Of a DNA stretch of 64,000 bases, positions 34,301 through 49,300 are shown one piece after another. Under the pieces are notes generated by a model. The model saw only the letters and a list, made by a program, of their open reading frames with translations. It was not told the DNA's origin and ran no database searches. This stretch comes from Diadema setosum. Lineage: Eukaryota > Echinodermata > Echinoidea > Diadematoida > Diadematidae. The position numbers and the translations under genes were made by a program. The stretch is taken from assembly GCF_964275005.1 (NCBI RefSeq), contig NC_092698.1, positions 32,870,162 through 32,934,161 of the forward strand. Direction: 5' to 3'. Within the stretch, counting starts at the first letter, position 1. Every line of letters starts with the position of its first letter.

Positions 34301-37300
34301 ATAGATCCTTACACATATAATGTAAGGCCACTCCTGGTGTTGAGTTTGCTACACCCCAGTCAGCATAAGGCATCGCTACTCTCACTGATGGAAAATTACA
34401 AAAGTCTTTTAAAAGTGCATTACAAGGATGGCGTGTGCCTCTCACAGGCAGAAATGTTCATTATTACATCACGGGTATAAAGTGTCCAATTCATCACACA
34501 TGGGTCCTACATGATAACTTCACTTGGAAGGTTGGAAACAACCCCAATTTCATCTGATCACTTGACATCTCAGAAATCAGTGAGACTGCTCATTATACAA
34601 ATGATGAGTGTAATGCGTACCAGACTAATATAACTTCACAAACCTTTCTTCCCTGACAATTTTCAGGAAATACAAATTCTCTGTTGAAAGTACCACCAGC
34701 CCATCGTAGTTTGTCTTCTTGTTGATCAGCCAGATGTTACCCTGGAGGAAGAAAACACAAACAAAACAAACAAGAAAGTAAAGAGATGAAAGTATTAGTG
34801 AAAACCTCATCTGTTACCTGTTCAAAATACATTTTTTATTTCAAATGACATGCCTAATGAAGGCTGAACAAGCACCAACAACAGACATAAAGGTCTAGTG
34901 CTCACCTGAGCAGTGCACTTTGCCTTTATGGCACTCCACCTGATACAAACTATTTCAAATATCTTGATAATCCAGGATTACTGCAGGTTTCTTCGGCAAC
35001 ATCCTCTTAATTTTGGGTATTTTGGGCCCTGCCATATAACCCCCCCAGTGCACCAAACAAAACTATGATTAATATAATAATATTAAAACTATGATTCCCT
35101 CCCCAAATAATGATTGGTGCCAAGTTTGGTCGAAATCTGAGTAAAATCATCCATAACTATTGTTTTTCTATGAGAATTAACTACATGTTTTGATTTTCTA
35201 GCAAACAACAAATTCACTTCATATGTATTGGTCACATCACAGAAGTGATCTACAGGCTATAATAAGATTGCATGACTGATCTTCATTGTAAATTATTACA
35301 CACCAGTTTTCATACATAACACGTATTCAGCATTAAAACCAGGAAACAAACTCTGCCTTTAAAATACAATGTTCTTCCTCAGTACTCCAGATTTCCTAAT
35401 TCGTTGCATACAACATACATCTATCAATAGACAGCCCTGGATTATAGATCAAGTCTAAAGACTTCACAGCTTATGAAAGTAAAACTACACAGCACAAGTA
35501 GTGAGACTTGCCCTAAGGATACATGTGAGCTCTTCGTCATCACCAAAGACGGACATGGACAGGAACAGCTTGAGGCGATGGTGCACATTACAGCAGTCCT
35601 GTTCTGCCATCTCCAGCATAGAAAGTTCTGTCACAGAGGCACTCAGCTGGGAGGCTGTGTTTGGTGAGTGGGGGAATGGCTGCTCAGCCGGGGTGGTTAC
35701 ATCACTGTGGTTCCTCCCATTGATGTCATTAGGGGTGTCTGATCCAGACTGTGAATTGTATACGGCCAGGAAATCCTTGCTATTGTCCGACGTCTCCTGC
35801 CGCCGGCGGATGAGGGGACTTCCCATCCCGGGCTGATTCCAGGAACCGTGGTGCCCTCCCTCAAAGACGTTGTCCGAGGTAAGACTCAAATTTCCAGCGC
35901 TGGAATTCCTAGGGAGCGTCTGCGCACTGGCGCTGCTCTGAGGCTCAGCCTCACTGATGACAGCGATGTCGCTCTCATTGCTGTCCAGTCGTCCATAGCT
36001 GACGGCATCCGGCGCGGCATCCCTCTCTGACTGAGTGCCCCGTAAGTGATAGGCATTCCCAAAGTCCATGCTGTGTTGGGATACTGCCTCTGAGTTGTCT
36101 AGGACAACAATGTCATCCTCGCTATACGTGTGATTTGGTTGATGATTTCCCGCATGTTCATCAGCACTTGGAGCAGTTGGAGTTCGGTCTTTGCTCTGAT
36201 CCTTTGAATTTCCATACACCAATTCCCCAACCTCATCCCCACTGTGCGGTGTACTTCCCTTTTGAGGGGTCAAAGTCCTTGGGTCTCCTCGTCTGACCGC
36301 TGCTGGAGAGTCAAATGGACTAGCAGCAACAAAGTGGATGGGGGTTGGTGGTCCCGAGGCTTCCCTACTGGACAAACTGCCCGCATCAGTTGGGCAGAGG
36401 GAGTACCTATGGCAAAGACAGTAAGACAAGCTAACTCATGGATTCATACCAACAGATGATTCAAATTCCACGATGCCATGTATCCCAGACTTCATAAACC
36501 CTATACAAACATATTGCTTTGGAGATCTTGAAAATGTAGCTCACTGCTGGATGCAACAGTCAACAATTAGCTACTGATTATGGTATAACACAATTTATAT
36601 CTCTTTGCTCTTATTGGTATTATTCTATAACTTGGCTTAACCCAATTCCTCTGGACCAGACACATATCCTCAGAGACAGCAACATAAAGGATGAAGATAT
36701 AAGAATTTCACACAGACATGCACAGGACAAGGGCTGTGAAAGATATATATACAAGATTATCATGTTACTCTGGGTAAACTGGTGTTCCACACACAAACAA
36801 GGCCATTGTGCATGTAGTGAACATATCATGCAGATATTCGGCCTTATGTACATGTACATGATACACAGAACAAAACAAGTTCAGACAGATGTACAATTAT
36901 CTAAACATTACATATCAGCCCAGAGGTCAAGGATAGGTCAATGTTAAGCATTTCCCTGTCACAGCATGCGAGTGGTTGCATAGAAGGGCATTCCATGTAC
37001 CAAGAATCCAAGCATGTGTATGAATATGGTCATTATAGGAGTGACTGCGATTGTCCATGGTAGGATCATGCAAACTGACGAGAGAGACACACACACACAC
37101 ACACACAAATCAGTCGTGACTAACCTGGTAGGATTAGTGCTGGCCAACTCTTGGTTAGACCTGGTGGGGTTAGATGGACAAATAGAGCGAAGCAAAAGAG
37201 TGCACACTACGTGACACCATGACAGATTCAAAACCAACAGAAAAGAATGACAACCAATCCAAAACAGAACACAACAAAAAGGAAGCTTTGACACAAAAAT

Positions 37301-40300
37301 AAAAACAGGATTAGTTTTTGATAAGGATTACACTGGCATGGTTGTTACAGGAAATGAGTAGCAGTTTGTAATCTGAATAAATACAGCTCTGAACTTCTGA
37401 TAATGAATGTACTGAATCAATGTCAGACATGATATAAAGTGATTAGTTGATGTGAAACTGATATACAAATAAAGAAATGGTTAAAATTTTTAACAAGCAA
37501 ATGGCAAGTAATATACCAGCCAGCCAACTAGTACATTACTTAGAATATCTTCCAAAATAATGAAAACAAACTTCGTTTGGCGGGGGTATAAAAAGAAAGA
37601 AAGAAAAGAAAAACTATGTACAAATCTATGAAAAAATACTACATCATTATGGAAATTAAGATTGGTCTAACTACAGCAAATCAACTGTTATCCACAGTCG
37701 ACTGGGAAGCCTCCAATTCTCTCATAATCACTATATATATTATCAAAGAAAACATAGCCCTTCTTTTACCTTTTCATGAAGCTCAATGCTCAAGACCACC
37801 ACCCAAAGACTGGCCTATTATCCTCTCTGCTAAAAGGATTTTTTTTTTTTTCCAATTTAATTCTATCCATTACACCAAATACAAGCCTACTGGACTTAAC
37901 TATGCTCAGAGGAATACATGGCCAAAAAATTACTTCTTAGTTAAATCTTGGGGACCTTTGCCTTTGACCTTTAACCTTTAATCATTACCATTTCATACAA
38001 GTAATTGTCTATTTCTACCCTCCAAACTAAATTATATTACCACTGTACATTACAATGCGATGATGAGATGTGGGACAGAATGACAACTGGAAACATGTCT
38101 CCTGCCTTCTCGGCAAAGGCATGAAGAGAATTCTCACTTTCAGTAATTCTAGGTTTCCACACATTTGTTGTACAAATTTTCATATTCTGGGTCAAATGTA
38201 TGCTGTACAAAGAAGCCTTCATTTATTCAAACTATTGCAGACTGGAGGCTTCCCAGATGAGGGGGATTAAACGAGAAATAACTGATAAATTTTGATATTC
38301 AGCCAATGCAGCTGAAAGTATTTCCAGCAACGATCATAACAACTCTTATTCTTATCTGACATAAGAATGGTATGGCATTGACATGTTTCGGTACTTGGTC
38401 CTAGTGCAGGGAAGGTGATATGAACTTGAGCCATCTTGATTTATCAGCAGCTTCTTTTATTGTGTTTACTTTAGATAATGAAAATGAAATTGTTTCCTCT
38501 GGATCAGGTTACCAATTTTTCCCTTAACACTGTGAATCAGCAACAAAACAACTTGCACTGCTTGGCCATAGATACATCTTCAAACATGGAACGTCCCCAG
38601 AAAAAAAAATGCATACAGTTTTGAAAGCATCTTTGATTTCTAAAGTTAATATCAAACTAGAAATGTCGCTACGGCGACTGGTGTATGCCTCCGCCATAAT
38701 ACATGGTTCTCCTAATAGGTCTATAGTACAATGTCTTGACAATGTGTGATGAAAGTTTCACACAACTGGCAAAATATTAAAATGACAGGTTTGCCACAAA
38801 TGTGCTGAATGTTCACTTTCCTAGAACTAGGTTTAATTGGATGAATGATTAAAACGTCAGAGTGCAGGTATATGGGGGAACTGATGATTTTTACTTGACT
38901 TTTGACCCTTTTATAAGTTTATGCATTGAGTAATTTTCAAGGTATTGAGAAAAAGTATAATTTCAGTATCAAATGGTAAAATAGTATTATCTAAATCTGG
39001 CCTCTGACCTTTGACCTCACAGTTCCAAAGAGAATCACTGTTAGGTAGAACATGCATAAATATGTAAGTTTCATGATAATACCTTGAGTTACTTTTGAGA
39101 TATGGAGGAAGAAGTGCAATTTAGCACTTCACTTGACCTTTGACCTTTTGACCTTTGACCTTTTGGCAAGAAACTTCCCACAGAATATATATTAGGTTAT
39201 ACATGCATACATCAAGTTAAAAAAAAATCCTTCAGGCACTGCATAAATATAAGGAAAGCAGTGATATTTTGAGGAGTTGACCTTGACCTTTGACCCCTTG
39301 ACCTTTGACCCATGACCCCCAACTTCCCTAGATAATCACTGCCCATCGGTACATGCATATAAACTAAGTTCGATGAAGATACCTTGAACCATTTGCGAGA
39401 TATGGAGAAAAACATGAAATTTAAACCTTTTTTTCACAAAATAACCTGTGACCTTTGACCTTTGACCCCGTGACCCTAAAATCCAAACAAAGTATTATGA
39501 CCCCCAGGATATACCCTCATACCAAGTTTGATGCAAATATCGGCAAAAACAAAACGGGACGGACGGACGTAAGGACGGACGGACGGACGGACGACCCGAA
39601 AACATAATACCTCCGGCCACTTCGTTGCGGAGGCATAAAAAAAGAAAAAAATGTGAAAAAGATAACATCAAATGAAGATGATTACTGATAGCAGATTGAG
39701 GCTCATTTTGATAACTTATGCTGTGCAGCAATTACATATTACCATATGCTGTGCAGAAATTACATATTTCCATAATAATAATTCAAGTGATGAGTTGGCT
39801 GACTGGCTTACACACATGAAGCCCATGTTACAGATAATACATAACTTCAGAATCATGATGGTCGCTACCTTTGCTTGAAGCCAGATGTATTTGTCGTCAG
39901 GAGCTCTTTAAGTTTTTCTGGAGGGTAGCTGGCCAGTTCGTCGACCGGAGTATGCAGCGAGTGGTCCATTTTGATTGTGGGATCTGGCAATCTGGATTGG
40001 AGAAGCATCGTATGGCATAGCTTATCAATGAAAAACTCTTGACATAAATGATGACAGTATCTCTGTTTAAAGTTCACTAACATGAACACTGACCTGTATT
40101 GAGGAAACTTTGGAACTGCATCAGACACGTGGTCCATGAAAACTAGAATGAATTCTAATTTGACAAATACATTCTTGCCATTTTTTGCCATCAATCTGAT
40201 GACAAATGTGCAATCAGTATTTCATACACAAAGAATAACATGCATCATGTTATATATTAAAATGTAATGCTAAATGATTAACAGGTATTGCTGCATCATT

Positions 40301-43300
40301 GCATCAAAGGCATTTCCTTGTTATGCACCCATTAACCCGTTGAGGACGAGTCCCGAGTATACGAGGGCAGGGGTCTATGGGAAATGCGTGTTGTAGCACA
40401 ATCAGTCCGTCCTCAACAGGTTAAACATTAACAGGTTTGATATAAATTGGCTGCAACACACACCATCACTCCATAGACCCCATGCACACAGTGAAAAACA
40501 CATGTCTAGTTCATCACTGACAATAAGACATGCCAATCAAGTACACTTTAGTGATGTATAGAGAAATGGAAAACGGTGTGAGTCATCCAGCGATGGGTGG
40601 ACAACAAACCTGAAGTCAGAACTCGTCCCACTGAGCTGCGATGAGGAGGAGGAGGTGGTCATCGAACTTTCCTTGGCTGGCGACGATGCATAGTCCTTGA
40701 CTGGTGAGGGCGCCAGCTCCTTGGAGTGGTGGATTCCATTCTCCGAGGCCATGAGTGAGTCCTGGTAGGCGTCGCTGGCGCCATTGCCTAGCAACTTGGA
40801 GGATTTTGCCCGAGATTGGGCGGGTTCACTGGATCCGAGGGAGAACACGTCGGTGAAGGCCTGGATGAGGCTCGGCTTGTTGGATGGACTAACAAGGAGG
40901 GCGTCCTTTTCTCTGTGAGGCATGACACGTGCAAGATTGTGACTTTGCATGAAGAAATGTCATTGGAATACTGCTTGGAACGACTCAAACTTACTCTAGT
41001 TTGAATGGTTTACAGCTGATGCTTGGTATACTCAGCACACTCCACAGAATGTTATGTGAAATGCTATACCCTTCTTTTTTCTTTTTTCAGTTTTATTGGT
41101 TAGGAAAAGGTAGTTACAGTTCAATCACAAAATGAAAAAAAGGAAAAAAATACAAAAATAATATGCAGCAGGTAATACATCATGCAAGGTATTGCTACAC
41201 CATTTTTGATATATTTGACTTATTTTGAAAAATCTTTCAATCCCATTTCACTTTGATTTTATCAATACCATTCAGGAGGACCTTTTTCAATATAAGGTGA
41301 ATATTTTATTCATTTGTTAGATTTGACGGTAAAACACGTTGGTACACTAAACATATGCTGCTTACCGAAATGCATATTTTTCAATGTTAATATACATGCA
41401 AGGATAGGACAAGTTGGACACCTTGATTTCCATGGTGAAGAAGCTGCCATGGGCCTGGAGGAAAGGTCGATTGAAGCCACCGAGCCAATAGGGGTGTTGA
41501 CCTCTGACCTTTTGGGGTCGTCAAGCTCCACTAACAGAGTGCTCCCACAATAGGGGCAGGTTGCCACTTCATTGACAGACTCAAATTCTGGGGAAAACAC
41601 ACACACACATTTTTTTTAGTTCTGATGAAACTCATCATGTCTCCCAAACCTTATATCTGTGATTTGGTGCTGTATCTTTCAATAATAAATGCTACTATTC
41701 ATTAATGTATTTTAAGGTGGAGTAAAAAACAACAACAAACAAGCAAAACATATAGTGATAATAATAATAGCGCCTATTGGTATATCAAATTCAACTTTAC
41801 GTTTTACAATGTGTCTGAGCATGTATCTACGTACAATCTTCACAATTCTGCACCTGTATGTAATCATGTGTACTTCAAGGACAAACAGAAAATCAAACTC
41901 AGTCTGGTGCAAAAGGGAAATGGACAGTGATTCCTCCACTCTGATGATCAAAGTGACCATTCTGTTCACACGGTCACTGACACTCACCACTACCACTCTC
42001 CTCCTCCGACTGCCAGTTGCCAGACCTCCTGGGTTTCTTCTCCACTCGCAGCTTGGCCTGGGTCTTGGGGAATTCACGGTGGCACTTCAGGCACTCCATG
42101 AACACAAGTTCCGCCTTGGCCCTGCTGGCTTCGTTCTGGGCCAGAACTGGTTCCAGGACTTGTATCAGAGTCTAGGATTGAATGTTTGTATTCCATAAGA
42201 GAAATTCATGATACAGATGCTTCAGATTTCAATAATCAGCAAGAAAGATTTTTTCCTCAAAAATTCTTTACATTTGAAAATTATAGATTCAATAACATTC
42301 ACTAACTGACAATACACACTGCAGTTCTTTGTCTATTGGCTCAAAAACACAAATACTGTAAAACATGATATATTCGAAGCATGAATTTTTCGCGAATTGG
42401 AGCCGACGGCCTTTTTTGCGCCATGAAATTTTCGCGAACTGACACTGACATTCAATGGTTATAGTACAGACAAGAACTTTCGCGTACATTTTAATTTCGA
42501 GAATCTTCGCGCTCAAGAAATTTGCAAAATTAACGCGAACATTCCTCGATTTACAGTACACATACTCATGCACAAACGTTAGTAGATACTGTGTTACACA
42601 GAACTACCATCACTTGTAAATTGAATATACAGACATAGACATATGTTACACATCTCAATCAATTTAGAGGCTGATTTATCAATTTGCACCTTTCTTGTCT
42701 AGGCATTACTTTTTCAACAAAAAAATTAGGGCAAGAGAAGAAGAGAATTATAATTAAAATGAAATAAATGCACCAGGAAAAAAAAAAAAATGAGAGTGTG
42801 ATAGTAGAGACATAAAGTGACAAAGAAAGGGAAGGATAAAGGAGACAGATGGAAGCAGTATACTGTTAGGAACGGAAGAAAGCTGTTTCACTATTCTGTG
42901 GTGCCATGGTACATATTTCTGACTGCTCAAAATTCACATATTTAAAAAGAGGGGGACTAAAAAGCATGGCCACTTCTATCAGAGTGTAATCTCTCCCAAA
43001 ATGGAAGCAAACATTTGAGTGAGTTCTGATCTTACCTGGAAGCCGTCTAGGTCATCCATGATGTACTCTCTTTTCCTCCTGTCTCTGTTGATGTAGTCAA
43101 AGGAGAGGTTGACCACTGGGAGTTCTACCGAAGCTCCACTGGCCTCGTCCACTTTGCTCTCCAGCCCCATCTTCATTCTGACATTTGTGAGAAGATGAAA
43201 TCAAGGCTTGCACTCAACACTTATGCATGCTATTATCATCCACGACCAGACACAATCAGTCAGGCTAGGATAATTCTATTATGATATTATTGCTCTACTC

Positions 43301-46300
43301 AACGTGATGTGATCCACAGAGGTCTGACAGTGTGTATTCTTCTCTTGCATCTTTCATCCTATCTTCCCTCTTTTCATGTCAATCTAATGAGGATCGTAAA
43401 GCTTTCATCAAGCGGCATATACTTCAAGAATTGCATTCTAACAACTATCTACATCTCTAATGTAAGCACATACGATGATGATAATTATGCATTTTTGAAA
43501 CCAACTATCAACATTTGTACATCTCTGCACATACAATGATGTTGTTCATGGGTCATTTTTCCTTTTTGCTAAACTACTGTTATCATTAAGGTCTTTGACT
43601 TTAAAATATGGAACCCAAGACTCCCGTAGCTCTCACCCTTTCAGACTCCTGGTATCCAGGCGCTGCACCACCTTGCCGTAAATATTCTTCTCCTCGATAA
43701 CAGACGGTTTGACGGTCACAAAGAGCTGCACCGGGGGATCCGTGCCCACCAGACGGACCAGGAATGGACCGCACAAATCTGGCTCATCTGTACAGGTGGC
43801 ATGGAGAGGAACAAAGGCCATATGACACATTGTAACATCAGCCATTGGTTGTGATGTCATGTAACATAGCCTCATTGATTGGAAGTTGTCTTTGATGCTA
43901 TATATCAGGTGACAGTGTACCTGAGAGACACACCCACCCTTGAAACAAACCACATCAATAGCCTTGTCATAATAGTTACTATGTTACTGCAAAAACATGA
44001 ATAGCTTAAAAAGCAGACATAATACTACTGCATACACCGAATATTTCGCGAGGTTTTTATTTTCACAAATTTCGCGAGTCAGGTGCTATTCGCAAAATTA
44101 AAGACATGCAAAAATATTGACTCTGATCCCGATGTGAATGTGACGTATGCGTGTACACTTCTCCGTTCAGTGCAGGACTCCACGATCGCGAATTTAACCA
44201 CTCGCGAAATCGTCCGGAATTCCGGATTCGCAAAAATTTAGACTCACAAAATATATGGCGTATACAGTATTTCATGAAAATACTTGTATTGATTTTTCAC
44301 ATTGCAGAGCAATTCTACACGATGTTCAAGTTGGCTTCGACAAAAATTTTGTTTGATTCGTAACTTCTGAACGTATCATTTCCTCAAACTTTCACCGATA
44401 TGTTTAACAAATATTGCTGCTCTAAATCTACATTTATATTTGGGCTTTGGTTTCTTTTAATCAAATTCTCATGTTTTACACGATATAAAACAAAAAATGT
44501 ATCCTGTGCATCAAAATACTGTCATCTTGAAATAACCTAGCAGCAGCTGGGCTGGGGGGGGGGGGGTTGTAATGGTTAAAGGCGCATAGTCCTGGTAGTG
44601 TAGAGGGCGCGGTTGATGATACTGCCGATCACCATTAGCATTGATACGAAGATTGCCGAAGTTGAGCTGTCATCAAGAGTAAAGCGCATAGGTGTTGCTA
44701 AGTAACATTGCCTTTATTGTCTTCTCTGCGCATCATGCTGTCTGTAGTAATGCCAGGGTGCGTGCATATGTGCTTCTTATTATGAAATCACAAAAGAAGT
44801 TTGCTAAAGCTGTCCCCCCTCAGCCAAATCATGAGCCGAACTGTGATCCGACCACTGACAACAGTGGATCGGACTTCTTCGGACTCGGGGGAAATGGGTC
44901 ACAGCGTAAGCGCTAACGAGGAGCCGATAGCATAGGTTTCTATAGGAAACTTGCGCCGTGCGCCCGCATACGCATTTGACTAAACCACCGGGACCATGTG
45001 CCTTTAACCAACCAATCAACCAATGAGAGAGATGTTATGTGATGTCATCTTCACCTTTTCTTATTTGCACATGCGGTTGAATCCAACATCACTATTTTGG
45101 TGGAAAAAAATAAAAAATTGTGAAGAACTACAATTCTACTGCTTTCTCAGTCTACATGTGATTCTGATGGAACTTCTGTTTTGCTCATCTGGATTTTCCT
45201 CATTCATATAAATGGACTCAAACATGGTGTTGACTTGCATTTTGATATCCCTTACCATTAGATGTCTTGCCTGGATGCTCTACATCATTCAAATCTCCGT
45301 CCCTTATTCTCACTCGGAGCTCTGAGTCTTGCCTCATGAGCAGATCAATCTGCTCTGACGACTGGGCGTCGGCCGAGAGCTCTCCGGCATTGTCCTCCGT
45401 TGCCACAGCAACCCCTTCTTTTGAATCCGCATCTACTCTCGTTCCAGTCTCTTGTACGGGGCCCTGTGAATCTGACTCCACTGCTTCCGGGATGACGTGG
45501 ACATCAGCTTTCACGATCGCCTTGGAATTTCTTCCTTGTCCTCCGTCCCCTTGCTTGTCGGGGGAAGCGTGTCCAGGTGTGGGGTCAGTTTCTTTGGCAT
45601 CCTTGACCAATGGCTGCACTGGCTTGGAGACATCTTCATAAGGGTTCTGCAGGGCCAGGAGCCAATCTTTTCCATGCATCTTGCGCATCACTTCAAACTC
45701 CTTCTTAGCGTCGGTGCCAGGTGTGGACTTGGAGATGGCCGTGGACTTGGCAGCTGAAAAATTGTAGAAGGGTGAAGTCACATCAAAAGTAAGAAAGCCT
45801 TTGCATGACACAGACAATGGTACTCTCAATATGTCTGTGGTTTATTCCAAACTCATTTCCTGAATATTTAGCCTTAAAGTAGCATCTGCAGCCAGAATTG
45901 TAATATGACCTTAATTGACAGTGTCTGTCATTGAGTTATCAGCCTTGACAACTAGGAGGTGACTCATTTGAATTTGTGAATATTGCAAGATGACTGTCAC
46001 TTATGCTGGTGACGGAGAGAAAATGTTGCTTAGATATCCTGAATTAAAACACTGAAACTACAAAACAAAACAAAAATTTATTACACATACAGGTGAATGT
46101 CATAGTATTGACATGAACAGTGGAGAGCAAATGAAGTCACTATGGGTAAGTTTTCTTGAATACAGTCTGCATAGCTAAAATCAAGAGATAAAGCCAAGGC
46201 AGCTTACCACTATCACTGGAGGTCCTTGACCGCCCCCTGGAAGAATGCTCGTCTGACTGCTCACTGATGGAGGCATTTCTGACCTTGAGGGATGACCGCT

Positions 46301-49300
46301 TGACCCTCATTTTCCTCTTCTTCTCACTCTGGTCCACGTCCAAAGACTCCTCCAGGTTATCGTAGGAACGCTCCGGGGACTGGTAGGAGGCGCAGAAGTT
46401 GTCGGAGATGTACTCCGGACAGACTGGCCTCTCCAAACTCTTCTTTGGAACCACCTGTGTGAAAGGTCAAGGGTCAATGGTTAAAGTGCAAGGCAATCAA
46501 GCTTGTGAGAAGCATAAATTATGTCTACATGAATAATTAACGGTGAACTGCACAGCTATATATCTGAGTAAGCTAATTGTGTGTATGGTGATAAGTCTGC
46601 TGTTTGAAAAAAAAAAAATAATGTGTGATTGCAAATTGAAATGCTTCCACGAACTTGCAGAAATTTATTCCACAAATCAATCCATTTTGCAAACAAATTA
46701 TCATATATTTAATGTGACATGCATGTATACTTTCCTGATTCACACCTGACTTAAAGGGACCGTACAGTACTGGTTGAGGTGAGGATTCAGGTTTATAACA
46801 TTCCTATGTGAGATAATGAGAAACCCCTTATGAAATATGAAAGAGCATACAATTCTAAGAAGGATTCAACATTTATTTGATGAAAACTGGTTTTCATATG
46901 ACTGAGATATCCAAAAAAGTGATAATTATAAAAGGCGACAGGCCACGCCTTTTATTACAATCTCTTTGTTTCACCTTGTTTTTGGATATCTCAGCAATTT
47001 CAAAACCGATTTTCATCAAATAAACTTTTGATTCCCCTTAGAATTGCATACTCTTTGACATCTCATAGAGTGGTTTATGAATATCTCGCAAAACATTAAA
47101 TGCTAAATCCTCACCTAAACCAGAACTGTGCAGTCCCTTTAAGTTTCCAGCAGAGTTTTGCACAACAGACATGAAGAATACATACAAATTTTGTTGTTTG
47201 CAGAGCAATACACAGACATTTTCTTACAATCTACAATTGTGCACAATTAGCTGACAAACGTGAGCACACATAAAAACTAAATGACAAAGTACAGCAGGAC
47301 TTTCATCATACATTTTTATCAAACAGAAGGTAGTTTTTATGACTAGACAGTGAAAGAACATTTCTTGAAAGTCTGAAAACTGAACAGAGAATATCATCTT
47401 ACCAGCAACTCTGCTTTGCTGAGAAGGAATTCATCAATGAATGTCTGGAAAACAAGAACAAAATTGCAAAATTCACACACAAACACACATTACATTCAAC
47501 CGTCTTCAGCCTCAAGTTTACCACTTGTGAAAGAAAACTAGCATTCATATTCCATCTGTCCACATTCTTTGGTAAAAAACAAAGATAGCCATTGCAGTTT
47601 AGAAGTTGACCTCGCTGAAGACACTCCAAGATATGTACAAGATATGTAAAATACTGAGAGAATATACACTCTTCCTCCCCCTGAATTCACAATGACAATT
47701 CTTCATGTCATTCTTTTTAATTGTGCCAACTGCATCTTGGCACAACCATTTCACCATCCTTTCTTATTTTACTCATTGCTAGCCCTTCACAAAATGCACC
47801 TGACATTGCTTCTACCATATGCCCTTCAGAAAAGTTTATAGATCTCTTTTCTTCTGAGACTGATCCTGAAGTCTGTCAGAAGGATGATCCACTTTTCACA
47901 CTGCTGTCTTTTGTCACATCCTTCCTTTGATATGTTTGTTTGCCACTCATTTGTTGATTTGGCAACATTTGACCAGGATTAGTGATCTACCTAGCCATAG
48001 GATTGGGGTGCTACGGTATGGTGGGGGTGCTACGGAATGATGGGGGTTCTAGGGCATGGTGGGGTGCCCTGGCCTAGCAGATGTACACTGCTCTCTTGAG
48101 TGGGAAAACCATGGATTCAAGCCCTGCCAGGACACCTGCATCCTCGAGCACAATGTTTCCAAACCATTGAGGTATATAAATGAGTACATGGTAAGAAGCA
48201 CAACATTAAGCCTTCCTTTACCACAGACTTTGGACAGTGTGTGTACAATGCTATAGGGATTTTTGTGCCAATCCACAATCAGAGCATGAATACAGGTATG
48301 CAGCTGTAGTAGGGTTATTTACACTTGCACACCTAAAAGTGGCAGCAAGGCTGGAATGTTCCCCAAAATGTGGGGGGGGGTGGGCTGGTTAATTACCTCT
48401 TTTATGATAAGGAGAGTTACTTTCAATGATATTAAACACCATAATTACAAACAAAAATGGAGAAAATTTGTTGCAGCAGTACAAAGTAAGCCTTCATCCT
48501 AACAGAGACCAATTCTATACAGCATTCTACTGAGCATCAAGAAATACAGCAAACTCACCCTGACTTGAGCTGCCTCTGGTGCTAGGTATCCAGCCACCAC
48601 AACCCTCCACTTTCCTTCAAATGTGAACGGGTTGCCATGGAAATACATCTGGGGGAGTGGAGGAAACAACAATGAGCAACATTGATGGAAATGCCCTCTA
48701 AACATGTGCTATGGTCACATTATCAATTCAAGTCTCAAACTAATAATTTGAGTACACACAATCTCAGCTTTACCACATTATGATGAAATTCCTTACTTCT
48801 GCAATTTGCAAAATGACTGTACCGCATTCCCTTTTGTACATCAACTAATGTGGGTGTCATGTAACATCTTGATGCTCTGACTCCGCCTAATGAGCTTGAG
48901 AAGAATTAAGTTCTGACCCTCTGTGTCCACTGAAAATGATTATGACTGAATACCAGAAGTCAATTATTCATCTATGAATGATTGAAAAGTAAATCTACAA
49001 TTGTTAACATTTTGATGTCTTTCTACAGCACTCATCATCACTTCCACGACATCTCTTGCCACCCTCATCCCAATAGTTGCCATGGTTACTGCGCAGGATG
49101 CAGTGACACTCACATTTCTGAGGCTGTGCAGGTAGCCGAGGGAGAAGAGCTCGGAGGTGTCAAAGATGGCGTTCTTGGCCAGGTCCAGGGTCCTGAGGTC
49201 CTTCAAGTACTCAATGCCGGACAGACTCTCAATGTTGTTGCCGCGCAGGATGAGGGTATGGAGACGATTGGGCACCATGTCCCCCATGGGCGGGATGCGG

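Larger units (their letters stand above)
31156..34643 (-). other. STK11IP intron 18
   Basis: About 3.5 kb. Apart from the orphan open frame at 31494-32015 and a CA run, I see no further structure; 32100-34600 is plain AT-rich DNA. Confidence 0.6.

Noticed and set aside
37585..37981. TATAAAAAG box 30 bases before a 121-codon ATG frame on the plus strand
   Set aside because: The spacing leaves almost no 5' UTR, the translation is low-complexity and hydrophobic by AT bias, has no motif, and lies in a STK11IP intron.
48063..48136. Functional tRNA gene
   Set aside because: Degenerate box B, an acceptor-stem mismatch and a poor anticodon arm; a tRNA-derived SINE head fits better.
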